Made by a program: the position numbers and the translations under genes
NCBI RefSeq assembly: GCF_016808095.1
Contig: NC_068976.1
Coordinates: 372,001 to 436,000, forward strand
DNA: 64,000 nt
Source of the DNA: Vigna angularis
Taxonomy: Eukaryota; Streptophyta; Magnoliopsida; Fabales; Fabaceae
Direction of reading: 5' to 3'
Shown here: positions 34,502-43,690 of the stretch, piece after piece
How the letters are laid out: each line of letters begins with the position of its first letter
How positions within the stretch are numbered: position 1 is the first letter of the stretch
Notes under the pieces: model-generated
Told to the model about the DNA's origin: nothing
Database searches by the model: none
The model's input: only the letters and a program-made list of their open reading frames with translations

Positions 34502-35359
34502 AGTTACAAAAAGCTTTAAATCAAAGGAGTTTTGATCATCACAGGACAATGGGGGAGATTGTTAGCAAAATCTCTAATTTAGAAATTTTGATGATGCCTA
34601 AATCAAGTCTCAAGTACTCAAGTTGCAAGAAGATCTTCCTAAAGACTTGTGTTTTATGTTAAGGCTTTTGTAATAAGTAGATTTATATATAGAGCTGTAT
34701 TTTTGGTTGATTCCTTTGTATGCTTTAAATTTCATTTTGGAGTCACAAAAACTCTGTAATAATCAATTAACACTTAAGATAATCGATTATCATAAAGAGG
34801 TTTTTAAATTTTGCTACAAACTCATTTTGTTTCTAGAGTAATCGATTATCAGATTAGGATACTCGATTATGACTTACCATAATCGATTATCATGACTAAC
34901 CGTTGAAGTTTTTAGGCATATTTTTTTTACTGTTATGCATTCATTAAATGCATAATCGATTACCACTAGTAGTTAATCGATTATCACACGAGAAATAGCT
35001 GACAACGAATTTTTGGAAGTGTCCTTTAGTGAGATCTTTATATATTGGTTTGAGACTCTCATTCTAATATACGAAAAAGTTATATGATTGCTTTTAAGTT
35101 TTGAAAAATGTGTTCTAGGGTTTGTGTAACCCTTGTGTTGTGGCTTTGAGAACTTGGTGTTGGCATAGAGCGAGAACTTTCACTATGAGTGTGATTGAGT
35201 GTTGTTGTTGCTGAGTGAAGCCTATCATCGTTTGTGAAAATTCAAAGGAAATGTTCATCCTTTATGAAGTATTCGGAGGAGGTGTTTATCCCTTGTGGCC
35301 TTTAGGGAAAGTGAGTTTCATCTCTTGTAGTAACAAGAGAGGTGTTTCTAAACCCAACA
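34502..35359 (+). mobile_element. 3' end of a SIRE-like copia element
   Basis: It comprises a short internal tail, a polypurine tract GGGGGAGA (34551-34558), and an LTR of 800 bp (34560-35359) from TGTTAGCAAAATCTC to ACCCAACA. The left part was lost where element X abuts at 34501. On the right it runs straight into the LRR pseudogene at 35360, so it inserted in or next to that gene. Confidence 0.7.
34779..34985. repeat. Cluster of ATAATCGATTAT palindromes in the copia LTR
   Basis: Five AATCGATTA sites (near 34780, 34839, 34880, 34952 and 34973) plus a truncated CTCGATTATG (34862) lie in about 200 bp of the U3/R part. The motif matches the cluster at 9801-9970 in a gypsy LTR. Confidence 0.75.
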
Positions 35360-37819
35360 TCTCACGATTAAACTATCTGTCCCTTTGTACGAATAAATTC
35401 AGTGGTGAGATTCCATCATCTCTTTTCGATCTTCAGCATCTTATTAACTTAGATCTTGCAGGTAATAATTTTGATGGTGAGATCCCCAATTTGTTTGGCA
35501 AGCTAAGCAAATTAGAAGTTTTAGATCTTACGTACTGGAAACAACCTAGTGGGCCAATTGCCATCATCGTCATTTGGGCTCACTCAGATTAGTTATTTAA
35601 TCCTTTCAGGGAATAAATTAGTTGGACAAATACCTGATACAACCGGAGGACTTTCTAAATTAGCTTATCTGGATTTGTCCGATAACTTGTTGAATGGAAC
35701 AATTCCGTCTTGGTGTTTTTCTTTGTCATCGTTAGTTTACTTAATCCTCGGTGGGAACCAGCTTACCGGCCCAATTGGCGAATTCTCTGGCTTTTCATTG
35801 TCTTATTGTGATCTCTCTAATAACAAGCTACAGGGTGGTATCCCCAAGTCAATATTTTTTCACCAAAATCTCTCTCAATTGATGCTATCATCAAATAACC
35901 TGAGTGGGCTTGTAGATCTTAGGAATTTTTCAAATCTTCAGGAGCTACGATCCCTGCAAATCGCAATTATCTTATTTTAGATCTTTCCAAGAACCAAATT
36001 CACGGAAGGATTCCAGAAGGATTTAATCATATGGCGGATACTTTGGATTATTTGGATCTTTCTCATAACTAGAGGTGTCAATTTGATCTATGATCCCGGG
36101 GCTAGCCCTAACTCACTCTTAAAAAAGCCCCCTCTTAAGAAGCCCCTCAAATGGGGACCAAAAAAAAGTCCCAAACCCGAAAGCCTCCTCTCAAAGGGGT
36201 TAGGGTCAGGGTTAAGGTGCCCACTAAAATTTTTTTGAAAACTAAACTTCAACATTCTTAATAGTAACTATTAAAAGTACTAAATTTTATATTCATGTAA
36301 TTGATTTCTTATTTCAAATTATTAAATAAAACTAATTAATTATAGTATAATAGAATATTTAATACTCAAAATAACCATTTTTTAAAATAATTAAAAATAA
36401 TTGCAAACCACACACTTAATTTTATATAACTAAATAGTATTACAAATTTATTTTACTGAAATATTATAAAAATGCTTTATTTTGTTGTCAATTTTAATAA
36501 AATTATGTCTTATATTGCAGACACCAATTATTAGAAAATTAGATATAATTAGTAATATCAAAATAACCACAAAGAGAGATAATAATATATTAATTTGATT
36601 TAATATTTGCACTGCTTTTACAATTCTTAAAAAGAATCACTGTTTGTTTCCTTGACTTCTAAAATATCACTCAATCTGTTTTTAATTATTTAAAATTAAA
36701 AATAATTCAAAAATTTATTATCTAGAATTTTTGGATCAAAAATAGTATTAATATTTTATGTGTAAATTAAACTTATGTTCTACTACCCTCTAAAATGGGT
36801 TTTTCTCTCTAATAATCTTTTCTCAAAATCACCATAAGATATATTATATAAAGAAAGTTAATTTCTTAAAAATTTATAAAAAATGAAAATTTTAAATAGA
36901 CCTAAAGTACTAAAAAATGACAAATGTTATAGTGTTTATATTCTTTAACTAACACATTAAATAATTTATTTTTAACTTTCAATTAGAACACATAACATAA
37001 ATGTATGTTTATGTTTATATTTATGTTTATGACATTTAAAATGTAAACATTTTGAGTGAGTAGTACGACGAGATTGAATTCTATGGACAAATACAACTTT
37101 AGTCTGCACAAGGTTTATGAGTTTTTTCTTTTTATTTATTATTTTTGTTATGAACATGATTTGTTGAGTATAAAATGAAAAATAAAATCATTTATATTTA
37201 ATTTCTTTTTTAATAACTTTCTAAGAAAATAAAGAAGCCTCATTTTTTTTAAATTAAGAGTTTCAATTAGAGAAAATCTTCTCTTAAATTTCAATTAGGA
37301 TAATTTTAGATAAAAAGTTAATTTCTTACTTATAACTTAAAAAAAAGTGAAATTAAATATTTAAATTTCAAATTTATAAAATGATCCTTTAATTATATAC
37401 TTAGAGAATCTAACTCAATAAATATTGTCATTTTGCTTTTGCTTCTTGATTTTAGAACTCTCCTCTTATAAAAATTTTAATTTATTTTCTATAGTAACTA
37501 TTTTTGTAACAAATTAGGAGTTAATTATATTTTTTCTTGTATTCAAAATGAACATTTTTTCTAAAAAAAAAAGCCCATGGACTGGCCCTGACCCACAGGG
37601 CTTTTGAAGACATTTTGGCCCCGTGGGCTTTTTCTACGAGGAGTTTTTTGGCCCTGTAGATTTTTCTAGCCCCAACCCACGTGAGTTAGGGCCAAACCAT
37701 GTAAGGAGGGCCAAATTGACAGGTCTACTCATAACCTGCTAACATCGGTTGGGAATCTCTCACTCTCGAGTAAGAATATGTATTACATTGACCTAAGCTT
37801 CAATATGTTGGAAGGATAT
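35360..37819 (+). pseudogene. LRR receptor-like protein pseudogene
   Basis: Extracellular plant LRRs (LxxLxxLDLSxNxLxGxIP type) run from 35360: YLSLCTNKFSGEIPSSLFDL, INLDLAGNNFDGEIP, then after a frameshift near 35545 YLILSGNKLVGQIPD, YLDLSDNLLNGTIPSW, YCDLSNNKLQGGIPKS and LMLSSNNLSG. After a second break near 35940 come LDLSKNQIHGRIPEGF and YLDLSHN. A hAT-type element interrupts at 36070-37727, after which YYIDLSFNMLEG resumes up to 37819, where another LTR begins. The pattern fits Cf-9-like receptor-like proteins. N-terminus, membrane anchor and any kinase are missing. Confidence 0.8.
36070..37727. mobile_element. Non-autonomous hAT-type transposon inside the LRR pseudogene
   Basis: The ends TAGAGGTGTCAATTTGA and (reverse complement of the right end) TAGACCTGTCAATTTGG are short imperfect TIRs. 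A perfect 8-bp target duplication CTCATAAC lies at 36062-36069 and 37728-37735, as expected for hAT. Subterminal inverted repeats (GGCTAGCCCTAACTCAC near the left, GTGAGTTAGGGCC near the right) reinforce the ends. The 1.66-kb AT-rich interior has no transposase. Confidence 0.88.
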
Positions 37820-38280
37820 TGATATAGGGATTTAAATAAAAGGCACGTGGTTCCACGTGGCAATCAATACTTTAATTACTTCTGTTGCATTTCTGTTAGA
37901 GGGTAGTAGAATTTGTTATCCCTTTTGGTTTTCAAATAAATACTCTTCTTAGAGGGAGAGGAGACACACGATTCTTACAACAAAAACAACTTCTCAAATT
38001 CTCTGGTTCGGATTCAATTGAATCCCTAAATTCTTGAAGTTCTTCAAATAATCTCTATTCCTAGACTTCCTATAACAGTGGTATCAGCTTGGACCTTCTA
38101 TCGGCACTTATGGCAGAGACAACTCGTCTTCAAGCAGCAATGCGCGAACAAGCGGAGCGATTAGAGCGAGAGTGCGAGAGCGAGAGAGATGAGGGCGCGA
38201 GAGATGAGAACGCGAGAGATGAGAGCGAGAGTGCGAGAGTGCGAGAGTCTGAGAGAGAGGGGTTTTTGATTTTAACCTAA
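37820..38280 (+). mobile_element. LTR, primer site and gag start of a truncated retrotransposon
   Basis: The LTR is 37820-38077 (258 bp, TGATATAGGG to TATAACA), followed by a tRNA-Met primer site TGGTATCAGCTTGG (38079-38092). The gag-like start MAETTRLQAAMREQAERLER (ATG 38110) then becomes a low-complexity run rich in Arg, Glu, Asp and Ser encoded by GAGAGCGA-type repeats, and stops at 38278-38280. The gag start resembles chromovirus gypsy elements. The remainder is lost at the junction with a CACTA end. Confidence 0.65.
37842..37861. promoter_or_regulatory. Double G-box hairpin in the LTR
   Basis: GCACGTGGTTCCACGTGGC has two CACGTG cores arranged as an inverted repeat around TT. It lies close to the LTR start, in U3, where promoter elements are expected. 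Confidence 0.55.
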
Positions 38281-38282
38281 GG

Positions 38283-38554
38283 GTATACTGCCTCGGTTAT
38301 ATTTAAAACCGGTGCCTAAACCTTTAAGTGCATCAGTTACACAGCGAACCGGTGCCTAAACCATTTAAAATTTATATTATATGCCTCGGTTGGCCTTCTA
38401 CACGAGACAATAACATCTATAGGCATCGGTTCAAATATAACCGAGGCATATAACTACTCAATATTTACCGAAATGCCACCGTACTTTTATACGCTTCGGT
38501 TTCAGTAGAACTGAGGCATATATAGCGCGTTAAAAAAGCCTTTTTTTACTAGTG
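38283..38554. mobile_element. CACTA transposon end
   Basis: Read from the right, the end is CACTAGTAAAAAAAGGC (38554 down). It is followed by subterminal repeats of TGCCTCGGTTATA type in both orientations, for example GGCATCGGTT with AACCGAGGC at about 38421-38448. Short CACTA termini with inverted subterminal motifs define CACTA elements. The opposite end is not present on the left. Confidence 0.65.
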
Positions 38555-38573
38555 TGAGTTCTAGAAAAGTCAA

Positions 38574-38655
38574 CTCGCTCAAGCGAATGTTTGGACTCGC
38601 TAGAGCGACTTTTGGGGCTCGCTGGAGCGAATAGTGCCTTTCGCTTGAGCGAAAA
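38574..38655. repeat. Four palindromic units of about 22 bp
   Basis: ACTCGCTCAAGCGA, ACTCGCTAGAGCGA, GCTCGCTGGAGCGA and TTTCGCTTGAGCGA follow each other about 21-23 bp apart. Each is an inverted repeat of TCGCT. Confidence 0.75.
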
Positions 38656-38742
38656 GTCAATGCATGAATAATAAAAGTCAACATGTGAACAGTAAAAGTC
38701 AATGAGTGAATAATGTCGGTCAACACATAAATAGTGCCGAAT
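38656..38742 (+). repeat. Four units of a 21-bp tandem repeat
   Basis: GTCAATGCATGAATAATAAAA and three diverged copies (GTCAACATGTGAACAGT, GTCAATGAGTGAATAATG, GTCAACACATAAATAGTG) directly follow the palindromic array. Confidence 0.7.
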
Positions 38743-38859
38743 GAATATTGAACAGTGAATTTTAGTAAATTTGTTTGCTTATTTTTTGCATCACTGGACG
38801 TGACTATTGTGGCACCTAGTGTGGGTATTCACTTAAAATCCATCTTTTGTAATCCAATC

Positions 38860-39282
38860 ACGCTTCCTTGAGTTCCAGCTTGTTTTTCTCCACCAGAATT
38901 TTCTCCTGTTTTCTTATTTCACACTCAAAGAGATATTAAAAGTAAAATAAACATATATTAACTAAAACATAAGATAACATGAAAACACACAAATCTTGGG
39001 GATAAAACAAGGTAAAAGTTATGAAGGAGTTGATTTATTCACCAAAATATATACACAAAAACACGTAAAATCAACTGTTATCATGGTGGCATTTTTGGAA
39101 ACATAGACCTCGGTTCTAAAAATCCCGAAGCCATAGTAGGCACATCGAACCCATGATGGGTGTTTTTCTCAGCAATCCTTTGAACCTATCCCAAGCTTGG
39201 CTCAAAGTTTCATCAGCCTCTTGCTGAAAAGAAGACATATCTTGCTTTTCTTTGTTGATTTTTGATTGAGGGAAGTACTTGT
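38860..39282 (-). pseudogene. Athila-like gag and LTR fragments
   Basis: The minus-strand ORF (39116-39282 part) reads MSSFQQEADETLSQAWDRFKGLLRKTP, a conserved stretch of gypsy gag (retrotransposon gag family). Lower down on the minus strand, TGATAACAGTTGATTTTACG (39082 down) resembles the start of LTRs A-D. The large internal gap between them marks a deleted element. Confidence 0.6.
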
Positions 39283-40100
39283 CACTACAAAAATTTAGAT
39301 TTTTATCGTAGTTATTTTTTTCGTTTCTGGCGGGTTTAACCCCCGAAAAGTACATTACCCGCGGTTAGGAAATCTGCTGGGAAAAACTGCGTTGCTAAGT
39401 AATTACCGATGATTTTTTGAGAAACTGCCGGAATTAGTGGGGTTTTGCTAAAACCACAGAATTAGCGGGGATTTTGTGAAACTGCCAGAAATGTGTACAA
39501 TTTTTTTTTAGTTTTTTATTGTAATAAAATGAGATTATGATAAAATTAGTTTTATTAACCAAACAGACAATGAAATAATATGAACTAAAATGAATATTAT
39601 ATATAAAATAAACTATAGTGTTCAACATATTAATATGTTCATACAACTAATTTTTCATATATTAAAAAGAAAGATGTTCAATACTAATTAACATATAAAA
39701 TAAAAATGTCTAATTTTGTTCTTCTTTTTTACTTTCATTGTTTGGCATGCTCGCTTGGTCAGAACATACAATATAACATAATAGTTAGTCGGTATAATAA
39801 AAAGAATCATACAAATGAATTTAACAATTATTACCTGTGATGGTTGAAACATGGCAAACTGTAAAGGTAATAGATCCTGATGATTTTGCAACAAAGTATC
39901 ATCATTGTCTTCAGAACAAATTATTTAAAAAGTGAGAAAAATAATACCTAACAAATTAATCATAAAAATAAAAACCAATTAAATATTGATAAAATATTTA
40001 TTAACCTGAATTTGTAATTCAACATTAGAAGGAAAAGATGTTGATGATCTACTATGAGAACAAGCATCAACTCCTGCCCCTACCAAAACTATGTCGGGAA
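39283..40100 (+). mobile_element. CACTA transposon left end, truncated
   Basis: It starts CACTACAAAAATTTAGATTT, a typical CACTA terminus, inside the gag fragment. Repeated GAAACTGCCGGAATTAG / GAATTAGCGGGGATTTTGTG motifs follow (39421-39486). At about 40000-40100 a minus-strand reading LPDIVLVGAGVDACSHSRSS may be an exon scrap of an element protein. No matching right end was found. Confidence 0.5.
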
Positions 40101-40911
40101 GCTAATTAACATGCTACTTTCTCATAAAATTTTCCAACTCTCAATGATGAGAAAGAAATAGTTGAACAATAATATATCATATGCAATCCATGTAATTGTA
40201 TTTTTGAAAAGTACTCTAATGCCTTCAGGTTGTGAGGAGTGCACAAATATAAAAGATTAAAAGAATAAAGATGCCAAATAGGTTCTAATATGTAAGTCCA
40301 TTTCGTTCGTACAAGTTTGGATGGAATTAGGATTCAGAAACGAGTTTGAGAAAAGCTGAAGGTAAGTTAACTATTAATCCACCAATAACAAATCTTCTTT
40401 ATAAGCTTTTTACCATTTTTTATAAGCTTTTTAATATAATTATTTATTAATTCTAATTATGTAGGTTGATAGTTTGATTTTTAAAATACTATAATGTTAT
40501 GTAATAATCTTCTTTATTTGTTCGTCTTGTTGATAATTTATTTTTTAAAAAACTAATATTTGGTGAAATAGGTGAATATTTCAATTGTACTCTTATAAAA
40601 GAATGATATTAGGAAAACAAATTTTAAAATGAGACATTGAAGTTCACGGTGACTTTTTTAGTTGGCTAAAGTTACTAAAATAATAGTAGGGATGTGTTAT
40701 AAAGGTAAGGTGTTAAAGAGAGTTTGGAGATCCTAAGTGGTGTAACGTGAAATGGACTAAGTGTTGCTTCACATGAATTTAGACACATTCTGCAACTTCA
40801 GTAACATTTTTCCGATCATGATCCGTGAAGGAACATTCAACCAATTTTAAATATGCATATCTCACGATCATGAGTGAAAAGTTGGAAAGTTTAGTCTATT
40901 TGGAAAGGGGT
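40101..40911. other. Unassigned AT-rich repeat-like DNA
   Basis: No gene seen. The last bases (GGAAAGGGGT, 40902-40911) directly before the LTR of element X look like a polypurine tract, so the final part may be the 3' interior of a related element. Confidence 0.4.
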
Positions 40912-41698
40912 TGATGGAAACCTAATTAGGCAAGTCATCCAAAGGAGTACTAACTCATGCTAAGACTAGGAAAGGGAAGTTGAAGAAGAACTTTTAAAGG
41001 CTCTTTCTTGATTTTCTTTCTCTATGTCTTAGAAGGATTCCTCTTTTAATACTATATGGTTGTTTTGTTTGTAGGATACAATAAAGACAAGAACCATGGC
41101 CAACCAATCAAATTTGGGAAAAGCACTCTTCAAGGAATCAGCACCAGGGCCGCTCAAGCGCCCTTAGACAAGGGGGGCTCTAGCGCAGATGCACCAAATA
41201 GACTTTCTAGCTCACGTGCGCTCCAGCGCCCTCAAATAGGTGGGCCTCCAGCGCCAGCAAAGCAGCCTGAAGCACGTTTTGGCAGCACTGTCCATGTGAC
41301 CCAGCATGCTTCCCGTGATCCAGCTGACTTGGCCTCCAAGCTCATCTTTTATTTTGAATTTTGGAGGAAAATTAGCTCAGAATTGAGGCCCTTCTTCACC
41401 TATAAATAAGAGGGTCTCCCCTTTGTAATTCTCACTTTTGAGCTTTAGTGAAATGCTGCAGAATTTGATTCCAGTCCTATTTGCTCTTGAGTCACTCTTT
41501 CTCTTCACTTTTTCTACCCTTTCCTCTAGCTTCCTTCCATAGTAGGAAGACCTTCTGAGCTTAGAGGTCTTTACACACACTCCTTCCATTAAAAACACAC
41601 CAATATACCACTCATCTTCATTCATTCCGCTGCACCATCAAGGCTTGTTGTTTGGAGATGGCTACCAACGAGTTCCAAGCCTAGGCAGGCTTCCATCA
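40912..41698 (+). repeat. LTR of element X, plus copy
   Basis: 787 bp, TGATGGAAACC... to ...CTTCCATCA. TATAAATA at about 41401 is a good TATA box. The GC-rich block (41150-41260) with CGCTCCAGCGCCC-type repeats matches the minus copy. Confidence 0.7.
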
Positions 41699-43690
41699 AG
41701 TGATATCATGAGTTGTGGTCGTCCACGCATCGATAGCTAAGTTGTTCCTTTCATTTTCTACTTTATTCTCATTCCACATGTGCTGTTCTGCTGTCATCCT
41801 TTACCAGTCCACTGTTTCAGTCATTTTATTTCTGTTTTGTGCTTAATTTGTATTTCCAGTCATTGATTTCTTGTTTCCATTGTGTGATGATGTTTATCCT
41901 TCATTTTAAACGGTGAATGTTGTTTGTTTGAGTCATTTCCAGCTTAATTTCTTCAAATCTGTGTTGTCTTGGTCCTGTGCAAGTGAATATTGCAGTTTTA
42001 ATTTTTATCACTGTTTTAGTATTCTTCTCTGCTGGTTTATTTCATTTTGCTTGAGTGCAAGTGCTGGATAAGCTTTATATCTACCAATAAAGGCAATGAA
42101 GACTTGATCTAGCCTTGGTGATACAAGCTGAAGCACCAAAGAAGGAAATTTGTTTTTATTTCAGTTTAAATTCTACTACAGAATTTTGTTATCTGGTTTG
42201 AAACTTTGAGATCTGTTCCAGCTGTTTTCCATTGAGTTTGAAACTTGCTACAACATTGTTTAGTGTTGTTGAATGTGTCTTAAGGTGTGACAAACCAGAA
42301 TAAGCAATGAAATGCAATATGCATAGCTTGGTTGCTCAAAATCCTTAGCAATTCACTGTTTCATATTTTAATCCAAACTTTTCACCGTGCTAAGTTTCTT
42401 TGAACTTTGTAATTTGAGTTTGGTCATGCTAAGCATTTCAACTCTAGCTTAGTTCTATGCAATGACACTTCCTTGAGTCAATTTGATCACTGTTCCGACT
42501 TTTGAATCTGTTAAAACTGATTTTGGTGGGGAGTTGGTGTATTTTACTGCATAATTGGCTATTGCAAGGTCTGATTTCAGTTGGTGTTGTTTCTTTGCTG
42601 TTTAAAAGCTTAAGCAAGTCTAAATTGATGATTGAAAGTTGCTCATACTAAAATTTAGCCTATATGTAGATTTACATTTTGAACCAACATTTGTTTGAAT
42701 TAAAATGGAAGTAAACCAGTGATTTTGAGTTGTAAATAGTTTCTGAGTGGTTTAAGAGTTTGAACAAGCTTAAAATCACCAAGCAAAGTTTTTTGTTCAC
42801 TCACATGAGCTGTTGAATCACTTCCACTTGTTTTTGAGTTCAAAACCACCATTTCAGTCCACTTTTTATGGTGCAAATTACTGTTACAACCACTGTTTTT
42901 GGTATTGATGTGCATATTTAATTTTGGATTGTAGCAAGAGCTGGTTCATTGTTTTAGATTGAAAATAAATGATCAAAATAAGTCAGAACAAGTGTTAAAA
43001 AGCCTGTTGAACCGTGCAATCCAGTTTCAAGCAGTTAAAAACCCAAAACACAAAATCTGGTTTTCATTGGGGCATTTTAACAAACACTTTGGTAAAATAT
43101 CAAACAGTTTGATTTGGATGAGTTTGTGATCTGTTATTTTCGTTTTTATGGCTTTCTTCATCTATTCTAGTGCCTTTATTAGGTTCCTTTTGAGTGCTTG
43201 CTATTATTTGTGTGTTGTTCCAATTGAATTCCCTACCTTTTTTGGCCTCTAAACTGTGCAGTCCAGAAACTTGGATTGTAAAATCTGATGCAATGTGCTG
43301 AAACTGGTGCAGAGTTTTAATCTGTTTGGTGCTGTTGCTAGTGGATTTTGGAGCAGTTGTGCAATCTGTTTGAGGCATCCAGAAGCAGAAACCTACTTCT
43401 ACTATGGCAGCCTTCTAGGAAGTGGTTAGGGGATTGAAATTGGAGCAAGAAGGAGGGCTTTTGAGAAGCTGCAAACCTGTTGTTCCAGCAACAATTTCCA
43501 ACCAGAAATAGCTCAACTCACACACTGTTTTTGACTAGCACATTGCAGTAGGCAAAGCTTGAAACCTACACTAGTTTTAGGCATTATTTTGAGCTTGTTT
43601 GAGCCTTCATATCACAGAACCTTTGTAGTTTAAATTTCTTTTTTGGTTTTTTGGCTAAGTGACTTGGGAAAATGCATATTGATCAACCAA
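40912..43690 (+). mobile_element. Non-coding LTR element X, plus copy
   Basis: LTR 40912-41698, primer-like TGATATCATGAGTTG (41701-41715), then about 2 kb of non-coding interior co-linear with the minus copy. It ends near 43690, where Athila coding sequence on the minus strand begins. The 117-codon ORF at 41056-41409 lies wholly in the LTR and is not considered a gene. Confidence 0.6.

Noticed and set aside
38079..38092. Possible tRNA gene fragment
   Set aside because: It is a primer-binding site adjacent to an LTR; no cloverleaf sequence surrounds it. The same applies to the other PBS-like sites.
41056..41409. 117-codon ORF as a gene
   Set aside because: Inside the LTR of element X; the matching minus copy does not keep the frame intact.
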